In this document: one piece after another, positions 1 through 8,100 of the stretch
How the letters are laid out: each line of letters starts with the position of its first letter
How positions within the stretch are numbered: the first letter of the stretch is position 1
Assembly (NCBI GenBank): GCA_002751075.1
Contig: NAOQ01000530.1
Location: forward strand, 14,187-29,785
Origin: Ichthyophonus hoferi
Taxonomy: Eukaryota > Opisthokonta > Ichthyosporea > Ichthyophonida > Ichthyophonidae
DNA length: 15,599 nucleotides
Direction: 5' to 3'
Made by a program: the position numbers and the translations under genes
The notes under the pieces: generated by a model
Databases searched by the model: none
What the model was told of the DNA's origin: nothing
Seen by the model: the letters and a program-made list of their open reading frames with translations, nothing else

Positions 1-34
1 CTATAATAGTATAATAGTACAATCGTATAGTAAC

Positions 35-52
35 ATAATAGTATACTATTAT
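35..52. repeat. 18-bp AT-rich perfect palindrome
   Basis: ATAATAGTATACTATTAT reads the same on both strands. It sits in a run of AATAGTA-like words at the window edge and overlaps the in-frame stop (49-51, minus) of the neighbouring ORF. It may be simple AT-rich sequence. Confidence 0.6.
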
Positions 53-945
53 ACTAGCCTATATACCATCATATCTACATACTCATACATAAAACCATGA
101 TAACTAATCCCTCCCACTCCTTCTCCCTCACCTTGGTCGTCCTGTTCATCCACTTCAGTATCATCCATATCTTCTTCATCTCCTCCATCCCTGTTATTCG
201 AAGGAAAGTCCATCCCCACTCCCTCCTCACCCAATAGTTTCAATACCAAGGTATGATTAGGAACATTAGAAACACCATTGGAACTACTATTTACGGCATT
301 ACTTTGCTCATCGTTGCTTATATTAGATGATTGGCTTGCCTTCATAGGAGAGGAAGAATTCCCTCCTAGGCCCGGGGTAGGTCGGCAAGGACCAGCTTGT
401 ATATCCAGGTCGTTTGTTATTGGTGATTGGGTAATGAGAGGGGAAGAGGTAGAGATATTACCTTTCTGTTTATCTCCTACAGGTGAAAAGTACTGTTGTG
501 GTGGGTAATATTGTGTAGTTTCTGTTTGTTTACTTTCTATTCTCTCTGATGTTTCATGTGAAAATGAATTATACTCAGATGAAGAAGATGGGATGCATAT
601 ATCTACAGGTGCATTAGTCCCTTTTGAGATATTATACATATCACTAGTACTGACATGTCTAGTTGTATGTGTTTTTAACATAGGCGAGGAAGTAAATATC
701 TTGGGCTTGTTTTCCATTATATTAGACGGAGGGTTAGTAGATGCAACTGGTGCATTTGCAACTAAAGCATTTGAGTAGGCGAAAGTTGATGTTGTATTAT
801 TTTGCGATGACATATCAGTATAATCTTTGTTTGCTCTCTCTGGTTGGTCTTTGTGAATCGTTCTCTCTCCCTCTTTCTCTCCTATCGCACTATGTGTATA
901 GTCAACTTCATCCCTAACTAAGTTGGAATATCCAATGTTGTTCAT
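49..945 (-). CDS. Ser/Asn-rich acidic-tailed protein of unknown function (probably one exon of a longer gene)
   Basis: An uninterrupted minus-strand frame of 298 codons runs from ATG at 945 to TAA at 49-51. It is by far the longest open frame in the left third of the window. I do not recognise the protein. It is hydrophilic and low in complexity. Residues about 40-230 are rich in Ser, Asn, Thr, Pro and Gln, with SSSS and NSSS runs and several SP/TP sites. A short hydrophobic patch (LVLKLLGEEG) follows, then a strongly acidic stretch (GDEEDMDDTEVDEQDD). I see no signal peptide or membrane span, so a disordered nuclear or regulatory protein is plausible but is inference. A good donor, CCAAG|GTGAGG, lies at 132/131 just after the acidic stretch. 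The true exon may therefore end at 132 and the gene continue off the left edge, which would make the last 27 codons intronic. The frame is also open for about 100 nt upstream of the ATG, so the start is uncertain. Confidence 0.55.
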   Translation of the reverse strand: MNNIGYSNLVRDEVDYTHSAIGEKEGERTIHKDQPERANKDYTDMSSQNNTTSTFAYSNALVANAPVASTNPPSNIMENKPKIFTSSPMLKTHTTRHVSTSDMYNISKGTNAPVDICIPSSSSEYNSFSHETSERIESKQTETTQYYPPQQYFSPVGDKQKGNISTSSPLITQSPITNDLDIQAGPCRPTPGLGGNSSSPMKASQSSNISNDEQSNAVNSSSNGVSNVPNHTLVLKLLGEEGVGMDFPSNNRDGGDEEDMDDTEVDEQDDQGEGEGVGGISYHGFMYEYVDMMVYRLV

Positions 946-1340
946 TTTCCCCGCTGCCGTTGCACAATGTATTGGTTTCCTTTGTAACAGATGATTCAGT
1001 AGTAATTGATATAATATAATAGTGCTGTAGTCCTAAATATATAGCTAATTGTATAGGAAAGATAAGTATAAATATATATATATATATATATATTGTTTAT
1101 TCATGGTAAAAAGACGATTGTCGACAAACATTAACCTAACTTCGCTCATTAACCAGTCAATCCAATCATATTCTATTAATAATTATAAGGTATTACATTT
1201 TATTTGTTCTAATGAATAGTCGTTGTATTATTGGTTCATCTATTTTTATAGATAACAGATATTGGATAGACTAAATACCATGTGACATTGATTTCACACG
1301 AGAGGATATTTCATTTGTAGTTTCTTATCGTTTTATCATC
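946..1340. other. Upstream flank of the Ser/Asn-rich ORF; no gene seen
   Basis: This is AT-rich sequence with a (TA)n run at 1072-1093 and scattered CCAAT pentamers (for example near 980, 1156 and 1230). It probably contains the 5' region of the minus-strand ORF. I see no exon or RNA gene in it. Confidence 0.4.
1072..1093. repeat. (AT)n microsatellite
   Basis: About eleven uninterrupted AT units. Confidence 0.9.
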
Positions 1341-1400
1341 TACTATTATTATTACTACTACCATTATTATTATTATTATTATTATTGCAGCTATTATTAC

Positions 1401-1451
<51 letters not shown>

Positions 1452-1546
1452 TATCATTATCATTATTTTTATTATTACTCCTATTATTACTACCATTATT
1501 ACTGTGACCATTACTTTTGTTATTACTGTAATTATTATGATTGTTA

Positions 1547-1580
<34 letters not shown>
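1341..1580. repeat. Imperfect (ATT)n microsatellite, about 240 bp
   Basis: This is a long run of ATT/TTA triplets with interruptions (ACT, ATC, GCAGCT, GTGACC). The longest pure stretches are near 1402-1446 and 1549-1580. The minus-strand poly-Ile/Val open frame across it is a product of the repeat and not a gene. Confidence 0.95.
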
Positions 1581-2068
1581 GATTTGCCCAATTACACGCT
1601 AAATTATAAATAAATCTAACCCTGATTAGTCATTTCTGTAATAGTACTGGCATACACTTCCTTAAAATAAACCAATAGTATATTTATTCTGTTATCTTAC
1701 AGTTATATTTTGGTCCGGCTATATTGAAAAGCCTTTATACTCATAATCTATAGTATAACATACATAGACTAATTAACATCTTTACATTTATGAATCAGGA
1801 TTATAACTGCTTTAACCTATCTTGCATATGTAGCAATACTCAACTGAGCTTTACACTCATAATATATGTTATACCATATAGAGACTAACTAACTAAACTT
1901 TATTAATTCACTTAGACCTACAATCATTTTTTAATATAGTTTGTATAGCAATCTATAGTAGTTCTAGTGACTTGTCCCCAGGCTTCGGACTTGCAATTAA
2001 GGGTTGTATAATAGGACTATATATTGTGATATTGTTTAACAAATAAAGAAATAATGCAAAGTTTTTTG
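1581..2068. other. AT-rich intergenic sequence; no gene seen
   Basis: No open frame, RNA fold or long repeat could be supported. Two loosely similar passages containing ACTCATAATNTATAGTATA-like words (near 1738 and 1855) suggest an old local duplication. Confidence 0.4.
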
Positions 2069-2091
2069 TGTCACGAACTTATTCGTATGTT

Positions 2092-2130
2092 CCCCACATT
2101 GGTATTATAAACGTATATGGGCATGTGGGG
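2092..2130. repeat. 8-bp inverted repeat (CCCCACAT/ATGTGGGG)
   Basis: CCCCACAT at 2092-2099 and ATGTGGGG at 2123-2130 are perfect inverted copies. They flank a 23-nt loop that holds a TATAAA-like word. A hairpin or a symmetrical protein-binding site is possible. Confidence 0.6.
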
Positions 2131-2803
2131 TCGCTGCACATTCCCAGGTGTGCCGGGCGCTCATTAGTTGTTTATGTTATCTTTTATTCTTTTCTGGCCT
2201 TTGTTTATTGCGGGTGTTAATTGTAGCTGTGTTCAATATAAATGGTGCCAATCGTAAAAATCTTTATTGACAAATTAATGTACCTGGTGAAGAACGTTAT
2301 TCAATCAACCAATATTGGACCAATCATTTCACAATTCGCTTGTTACCACAACTTTAACCAAACTTCGTGTTCAGCAATAATAAAGCTGTGCTGGTTTTTC
2401 CTGGATGTTTTGGAAATCTGCTAATGGAGTCTTATGAGCTCGGGCCTTAGACACGAACGTTTGTTATTATATATACATCATGTCTATTATACTAGATGTG
2501 TCTAGTGATGGTAGTCCGGGGTAGTCAATGGAGAGTTGTGTTTCCGCGACCTTAGTAGTCTTTGCGGTGTTAAAGTTTTTCCCAGTTGTACAGCCAACGA
2601 GTTGAAGGCCTGGGTAGCTAGTAGGTTCTTTTAGAAGGACGTTCAAAAGATTAAGGCGTGCAAAGGAATTGATAATAGGCGGTACCTGTGTTGTCAAATC
2701 CGTTGTTCCCACAAATATGAGGGGTAGAATAAGAGGTTTACTGTACTGTAAGCGCAAGAGGTTGGCTGTCCTGTGTGGAGCAGAGTGATACAGTGAAAGA
2801 TTT

Positions 2804-2851
2804 AGTGCAATATATTGCCTAGGTGACAGTGCAACGTATTGCACAGGTGAG
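2804..2851. repeat. 24-bp direct tandem repeat with a palindromic core
   Basis: Two adjacent 24-bp units (2804-2827 and 2828-2851) share the framework AGTGCAA..TATTGC...AGGTGA. The first contains the perfect 12-bp palindrome GCAATATATTGC (2807-2818). The second has the diverged form GCAACGTATTGC. Confidence 0.75.
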
Positions 2852-3003
2852 AGAGCAGAGCAGAATGGTAGCAGAAAAAGCTTAAATAGTTTACCAAGAC
2901 TACAAACCCTGGTAATTCTATTAATTCAACGATCCATGATTGCCAAAAATACTTTAGCCCAACCCCACATCCATCCACTGACCTCTACATGTGAAGCTTC
3001 AAT

Positions 3004-3009
3004 TTTATT
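3004..3009 (-). terminator. Candidate poly(A) signal AATAAA
   Basis: A canonical AATAAA on the minus strand lies about 90 nt beyond the stop codon of the Ser-Gly repeat exon (3100-3102). That is a usual distance for an mRNA 3' end, and it supports that exon being terminal. Confidence 0.4.
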
Positions 3010-3099
3010 AAATTTACATACTGTCTTCAAGTCTGCATTTGAGCTATCAACATTTCCAGTTTAAAAGTGTCATCAAGGTAAACGTACAAAGCAACTGGG

Positions 3100-3178
3100 C
3101 TACATCCACATATCGCCTCGGTCGTCATAACCATAACCAGAGCCTGAGCCAAAGCTAGAACCTGAGCCTGAGCCTGAG

Positions 3179-3210
<32 letters not shown>

Positions 3211-3229
3211 AACAGAAACTCTTAAAGTG
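3100..3229 (-). CDS. Candidate 3'-terminal exon with Ser-Gly repeat tail; gene unknown
   Basis: After a possible acceptor (CACCAAACAG|C, exon from 3229), 42 codons stay open to TAG at 3100-3102. They encode a short lead-in, about eight Ser-Gly dipeptides, SSFGSGSG and a distinctive end, YGYDDRGDMWM. The DNA is an imperfect GAGCCA/GAGCCT hexamer repeat. Outside the clean hexamers the frame still gives Ser and Gly (SSFGSGSG), and TCT/TCA and GGC/GGT alternate at the wobble position, which favours this frame as coding. An AATAAA follows downstream. Upstream exons were not found with confidence. A different frame (about 3240-3350) is also open but would run into a Trp-Leu repeat. The alternative is a non-coding hexanucleotide microsatellite. 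Confidence 0.35.
3137..3208. repeat. (GAGCCT/GAGCCA)n hexanucleotide repeat
   Basis: About nine near-perfect hexamers. GAGCCT units lie on the left and GAGCCA units on the right, with one diverged unit (AAAGCTAGAACCT) near 3151. The array lies inside the candidate Ser-Gly exon. Confidence 0.9.
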
Positions 3230-3231
3230 CT

Positions 3232-3652
3232 GTTTGGTGAACTGTCTTCCTTTTTTTGTTAGATTAGTTGCCATGTCACAGTCACTCCTGAGTACCATCA
3301 GGATTGTTTTCAAATTCCTTTTGCCTATTTTGTTATGCCCTAAGTGAAATAATCTGCCAACACCAAGGGAGGGTGTTAAAGCAGAAATATTTAATTAACT
3401 CGGATATTCTTTATATAGCTATAAACGTTCAATATTATTAACAATTATTACGGCTTGTGTAGCCTGGGAAAAATTGTTAATGCGGTCTATTGATGTTAAA
3501 TGGTAGTCTTTTGTTACTTGATTGCTGCTCTTTCCTTTTAGGTAAATTGATCATTTCATTCGTATATTCATATATGTAATATATAGGCTTACAAAATCTA
3601 CATAACCAACACAACCATTATTATTATATAGTAAACTATAATAATCAAACAC
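3232..3652. other. Sequence between the Ser-Gly exon and the U6-like locus; no firm feature
   Basis: A minus-strand frame opens behind TTGGCAG (about 3352) and stays open for roughly 110 nt, with a basic composition (NKIGKR, LTKKGRQ). I could not connect it in phase to the Ser-Gly exon. The rest is AT-rich without recognisable signals. Confidence 0.3.
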
Positions 3653-3763
3653 AAAAAAAAGTTAGAAAGCTTCACGTTTTTTTCGTGTCATCTTTGTGCA
3701 GGGGCCATGCTAATCTTTTCTTTATCGTTTCAATTTTAGTAGATGAGAACGCCACCCAAGTTA
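3653..3763 (-). ncRNA. U6: U6 spliceosomal snRNA-like gene, divergent or pseudogene
   Basis: The minus strand carries an unmistakable U6 core: ACTAAAATTGAAACGAT, then GATTAGCATGGCCCCTGC, then GATGACACG, then CGTGAAGC, ending in eight T residues (3653-3660) as expected for RNA polymerase III termination. U6 normally pairs with the 5' splice site and U2 and helps form the spliceosome active site. The AGC triad is intact (3709-3711). The 3' CACG...CGTG stem is kept. Three key features deviate. The near-invariant ACAGAGA box reads AAAGAAA (3717-3723). The AAGG side of the internal stem-loop reads AAAG. The expected 5' hairpin is not evident (only GTTCTC-like half-stem sequence). No A-tail or target duplication points to a retrocopy. 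A decayed gene copy is the simplest reading; a genuinely divergent U6 is the alternative. The identity is sure and the function is doubtful. Confidence 0.85.
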
Positions 3764-3765
3764 CC

Positions 3766-5195
3766 TTTTTAACCGAGGTTCAGCATAGTTTTCTTTTTGA
3801 ATATTACACTATGCGAAGACTGGGAGATTGGTTGTCATAGTAAATGCTTAAAACAATTAATTCAAAGTGTCGAATAGGATTATTTATTCTAAATTTAATG
3901 GGACTAAAGTTTAAATTGTTTTGAATTATTAGCCTTGCTCATGATAGGCAACTGACAGTTCCTATTAATTGACCCCGTCGGTATTATAATATTATAATTG
4001 CAATCTTTATTTATTTATTTATAGTATTAATATAGGATAATGGTTTTTGTGTAGTTTACGTACGTACGCAATCTTGAATAAATATGACGATTTTAATAAA
4101 CTGTATAAATATATGCCAGACTGGATCTGGATTATAGGTTTTATTTCTCATAATTATGGTGTATTGATTTGGCTGAGTAGTAAAGTTATACTGAGGTTCA
4201 ATGTTTCTGTGTTAGACTTTGGAAAATAGTTTAAACAGATAGTTAAGTAAATTATGTGCTACAGTTTATAATACTATAAGTTAACCACTATGCTGCTGAA
4301 ATAAGGCTTTTAATTTTGTATACCTTAAAGTTTTACCGTTTTTACATATATGAAGGAAATATATATAGCGTGGCAGAACCTGATTGGATTCAAAGATCAT
4401 AGATTATTCTTTGACAGATTCACATTAATGCTTTAATCAGTTCAAATTGATTCATTGTGACCTTAACCCATTGAATTAATCTCGAAATTATCATTACATC
4501 TCAATGTGGTCAAATTCACTCTTAAACCCCTTTTGGTTTAATTAACCAATAAGCTGATGGTAATTAATTAGTGGAGTGCTGATAAAAAGCCTCGCTAATA
4601 ATAAGAAGGTTTAGAGGTACTTTCCCATTTTAATCACCATACTCACACACAGATTGTTATAATATGTGGTAGCTTTGATCTATTCATGACGTAACTAACT
4701 CTCCTTATTTTATCTTGGCCTCCATAAAGGTATATAACCAAACAGGTTACGGTTACCGACGTGTTCTGAGACATGGATTTTATTGTTCATATTCTCAGGT
4801 TGTTGACCTATAAGCTAACTCATTCTCTGTTGCATAACTTGCAGCATATTGTTTATGTTATTCAGTAATCTAATAATGTTGATATATATTCTTAAATAAA
4901 CAATCAACACCATTTATTGGGTATTATCCTTCAAATTCTTTCAATGAAAACGCCTCTTTAAACCTCCCAGTTCATATATATACCAGATATATCATGTACA
5001 TTGGTTTAATATTGTATGGTTGATTGGTACACTCATAGAATACCTTGCATATAAATGAGATATATACAGAAAGAAAAACTACCAATACTTTAAAGAATAT
5101 TAAAAATAGAAATATAGCTGTTACATTAAGCTAACCAACGAAACTCTATCAATATAACTCTTTTTAAACTACCAGTAATCTACCGTCTTCTATTT
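3766..5195. other. AT-rich intergenic region downstream of the aldehyde dehydrogenase; no gene seen
   Basis: The longest frames are short and unconvincing. A TTAAAAA word lies just upstream of the U6-like locus (3766-3772, minus) but is too close to be its TATA box. There is a (TTTA)n run near 4008-4022 and an ACGTACGTACG run near 4060. This region should contain the dehydrogenase 3' UTR. Confidence 0.4.
4913..4918 (-). terminator. Candidate poly(A) signal for the aldehyde dehydrogenase gene
   Basis: AATAAA on the minus strand lies about 280 nt beyond the stop codon. A weaker ATTAAA lies nearer, at 5005-5010. Either could serve, and such words are common in AT-rich DNA. Confidence 0.25.
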
Positions 5196-8100
5196 TTAAT
5201 TATCTTTTTTCTGTCCGTTCTTTGGCCCTCCTTGAGTAATTAAAGTCCATATTGCTTGAAGGCGATTCGCTACCGAGGGAGAGTAAAGAACACTAACCAG
5301 GCCCTGTAGTGTGATAATAAACCAATAAGAAAGTTATATTTATATTACCTAGTAGCCATTAACCCATAGAATACCCTGTAAGCGTTTTCATAGAAACACA
5401 TACTTCCCAAGAATCACTTTTGCTATATGATCTTAAACCAAACATACCCAGCCTCAATTGACCCCTTTCAGTATCTAATTATGGGATAGTGAATGTAATG
5501 ACCACCAGTATAAAGTAATAATCTAGGGTATACAAACTAGGCACTAGGGGATTAGTTATCATAACATGGCAATGAGTGCGCCTCCTGCTTTAAAGGAAGG
5601 AGATATATGAAATGCACCCCCACATAAATCATACATATAAGATTTACAGTTTTTTTTTAAAAAAAAAAAAAATAACAGGTGAAAGCCATTGGATGGAAAA
5701 GGTTACATGTGGTGGCAATGTTAAAGAGGAACTTAGGAAGGAAGGGAAAGAGAGATAAAATGTCACGGGTTAGCTATAAATAAAAACCTTGGCAAAGTTG
5801 AAAGACGCCATATTCATTGGATAATTGAGAGGAGGTGGGATGTCTGTGCGCACTCCTGTATACGGATTGATCTATTAGTTTTATCATTCTACTATGATTG
5901 ATTCACACTATACATAGATCATTTGGGTATTTTCACTGAAAGTATGCACGATAGTAAGGATACCAGATTAAATAGCCAATACTATGACGCTTATTATTAT
6001 TTTTAGATTCCTGATTGGACAAGAGTCATGACTATATTAAGAGAAACTAAAATCACTCAGATACACCAGAAAAGATATAAAGTGGTATTCTAATAGGGCT
6101 AAAGTCACACGTCACACTCCTTTCATGTCTCCACTATACAGACATATCATGTCATCAACAATGCCCAGTTCCTACCTGGAATGCGGTCTGACGTCACTGC
6201 CTTTACAAGGCAATTACCCCGAAGTCCCTCAGGCCCAGCGAACCTATCAAAACCAGAGATCTTCACACCGCCAAATGGAAGGGACTGTTGGAATAGGTAT
6301 TATGATGCAATTGGTGTTAATAATAAGATAAGAGATAGTGGAAGAGGGAGAGGGAGAGGGAGAAGATTTTAACTGCATATACATCTTAAATTTAATGCAA
6401 TAGTGTGCTGGTACTAGGTGCTAGGAGGTTAGTGAGTTCCATTTGTAAATTAGAAGGCAGGCAAGAAAGCAGGTAAATAGGTAAGTAAGTAAGTAAGTAG
6501 GTAGGTAGGTAGATAGGTAGATAGGTAGGCAGATAGATAAGTAGGTAGATAGGTACCTGGCATAGGTAGCTAACAGCAAAGTCGTTAATATTACTCATAC
6601 CAGCCACTATCCCCTTGGCAATGCGTTCACCTCGGGGAATATCTAGGGTGAAAACGTTGGACCCTAGACCATAACGACAACTAAGGAAGGGTGGGACGAT
6701 GTGGGTAGGTTAGTAAAATAATAGAATCATACACACAGCAACCTAACGTAACATTATATCCCTACATACTATCCTACCTATATATCTATATGCCTATATA
6801 CCTACATACATACTATCCTATCCTATCCTATACTACCCCACCTAGCTCTAGAATATAATAGACTTATAGACCTACTACTGTACTACTTACTCATTCACTA
6901 TATTCACAGCTTCATTATCAGTGTTAAACTTCATGATGGTCACCACAGGGCCGAAGACCTCCTCTTGAGCGATTAACATGTCAGAGGTGACGTCACACAG
7001 GATAGTAGGCTGGAAGTATTGGCCTACTCCTCCTACTAGCTTCCCTCCCTTTCCGCCAATCAATAGTCTGGCTCCCTTAGCAACCGCATCGGCGATTAGG
7101 CTCTCAATCTTAGCAATCTGCACAATCAGATAAATGATTAGTTCAAATGACCTTATAATGAGAAGATCATAGTTAATCTGTGTTTTCATAAACAGAGATC
7201 TAGTCATTTATAGGTTCAAATGGCGTGTCTATAAATAGTAATACACAGTGATATTATTATATTTAAACCATCGCCTTTATTTAATAAGGTTTAGGGGAAA
7301 TTAATAGCCAATAATAAAGAAGCACGGTAGAGGAAGAAAGCAAACAGCCAATGACATACCGAGCTGCCCATTGCCATGGCGCCACAATCATACACTCCTT
7401 GATGGGTTGGTCCCTGTGTAAGACCCTTTACCCGTTGAAGCATCTCGTTTACATAGCGATCATATATGGCGCTATGTACGACTGCACGTTCTAGGCCAAT
7501 ACAATTCTGTAATTATAATTAATTAATTAGTTAATTAGTTGTAATTGGATTAGATTGGATTAGTGGGTCCATAGATAGTGTATTATACATATATTAAAGG
7601 GTTTTAAAAGTGTTTAAACAGATATGCTAAAAGAAAAACCATTTAAGATGAAATAAACCAATTAGTATACGCCAATAAAACTGTTAAAACACAAATGACT
7701 ATCATATCTAAGTGAGGTAAGTATAGGAGGGAGAGAGAGCATAGTATATAGGGTAGAGTAGATAGGGTATATAGGGTATAGTATAGTATATAGTATATAT
7801 ATATATATATACTATATATGGTATGATTAAAGTGCTAGTAGGTGTGGAGGAAGATGATTGGGTGATTGAAATGACAAGATGAAGAGGAGGTAAGAGGGAA
7901 TAGCATACCTGACCACAGTTCTGGAAAAATCCACGCATAGTAATGTTGACGACCTAATAAGGCAATAGAACGTAGATTAGATACAATAGTAGGTGTATGC
8001 ATTAAGGTATAATAGTCCAATTATATCACAACCAACCATACCAAAGAGATAAAAAGCACTGCATCATGCATCCTACCAACCATTTCACAGTAATAAAGCC

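Larger units (their letters stand above)
2069..2880. mobile_element. Possible decayed LTR-type element remnant (low confidence)
   Basis: This block is visibly richer in G and C than its flanks. It opens with TGTCACGAAC, a start seen in many Ty3/gypsy-type LTRs, and contains a TATAAA-like word. It is followed at about 2864 by TGGTAGCAGA, which resembles a methionine-tRNA primer-binding site. I found no second LTR, no target-site duplication and no gag or pol similarity. If this is an element, it is a broken, solo-LTR-like fossil. It could equally be unrelated non-coding sequence, or part of an unrecognised gene (a minus-strand frame at 2467-2844 matches nothing I know). Confidence 0.22.

Noticed and set aside
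1311-1511. Minus-strand open frame of poly-Ile/Val
   Set aside because: It is a translation of the ATT microsatellite and has no non-repetitive coding content.
2467-2844. 125-codon minus-strand frame
   Set aside because: It has no recognisable motif, spans the palindromic tandem repeat and has no supporting splice or poly(A) context. I could not support it as a gene.
5650-5673. T-run followed by A-run, as at a retrotransposed copy or RNA polymerase III terminator
   Set aside because: It lies in dehydrogenase intron 13 with no RNA gene or element next to it; a simple homopolymer pair.
6125-6372. Two overlapping plus-strand frames
   Set aside because: They are antisense shadows of dehydrogenase exon 12 (SLPFGGVK...).
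6392-6607. Minus-strand frame with Leu-Pro-Ile-Tyr repeats
   Set aside because: It is dehydrogenase exon 11 read on through the tetranucleotide repeat of intron 11. The repeat part is intronic.
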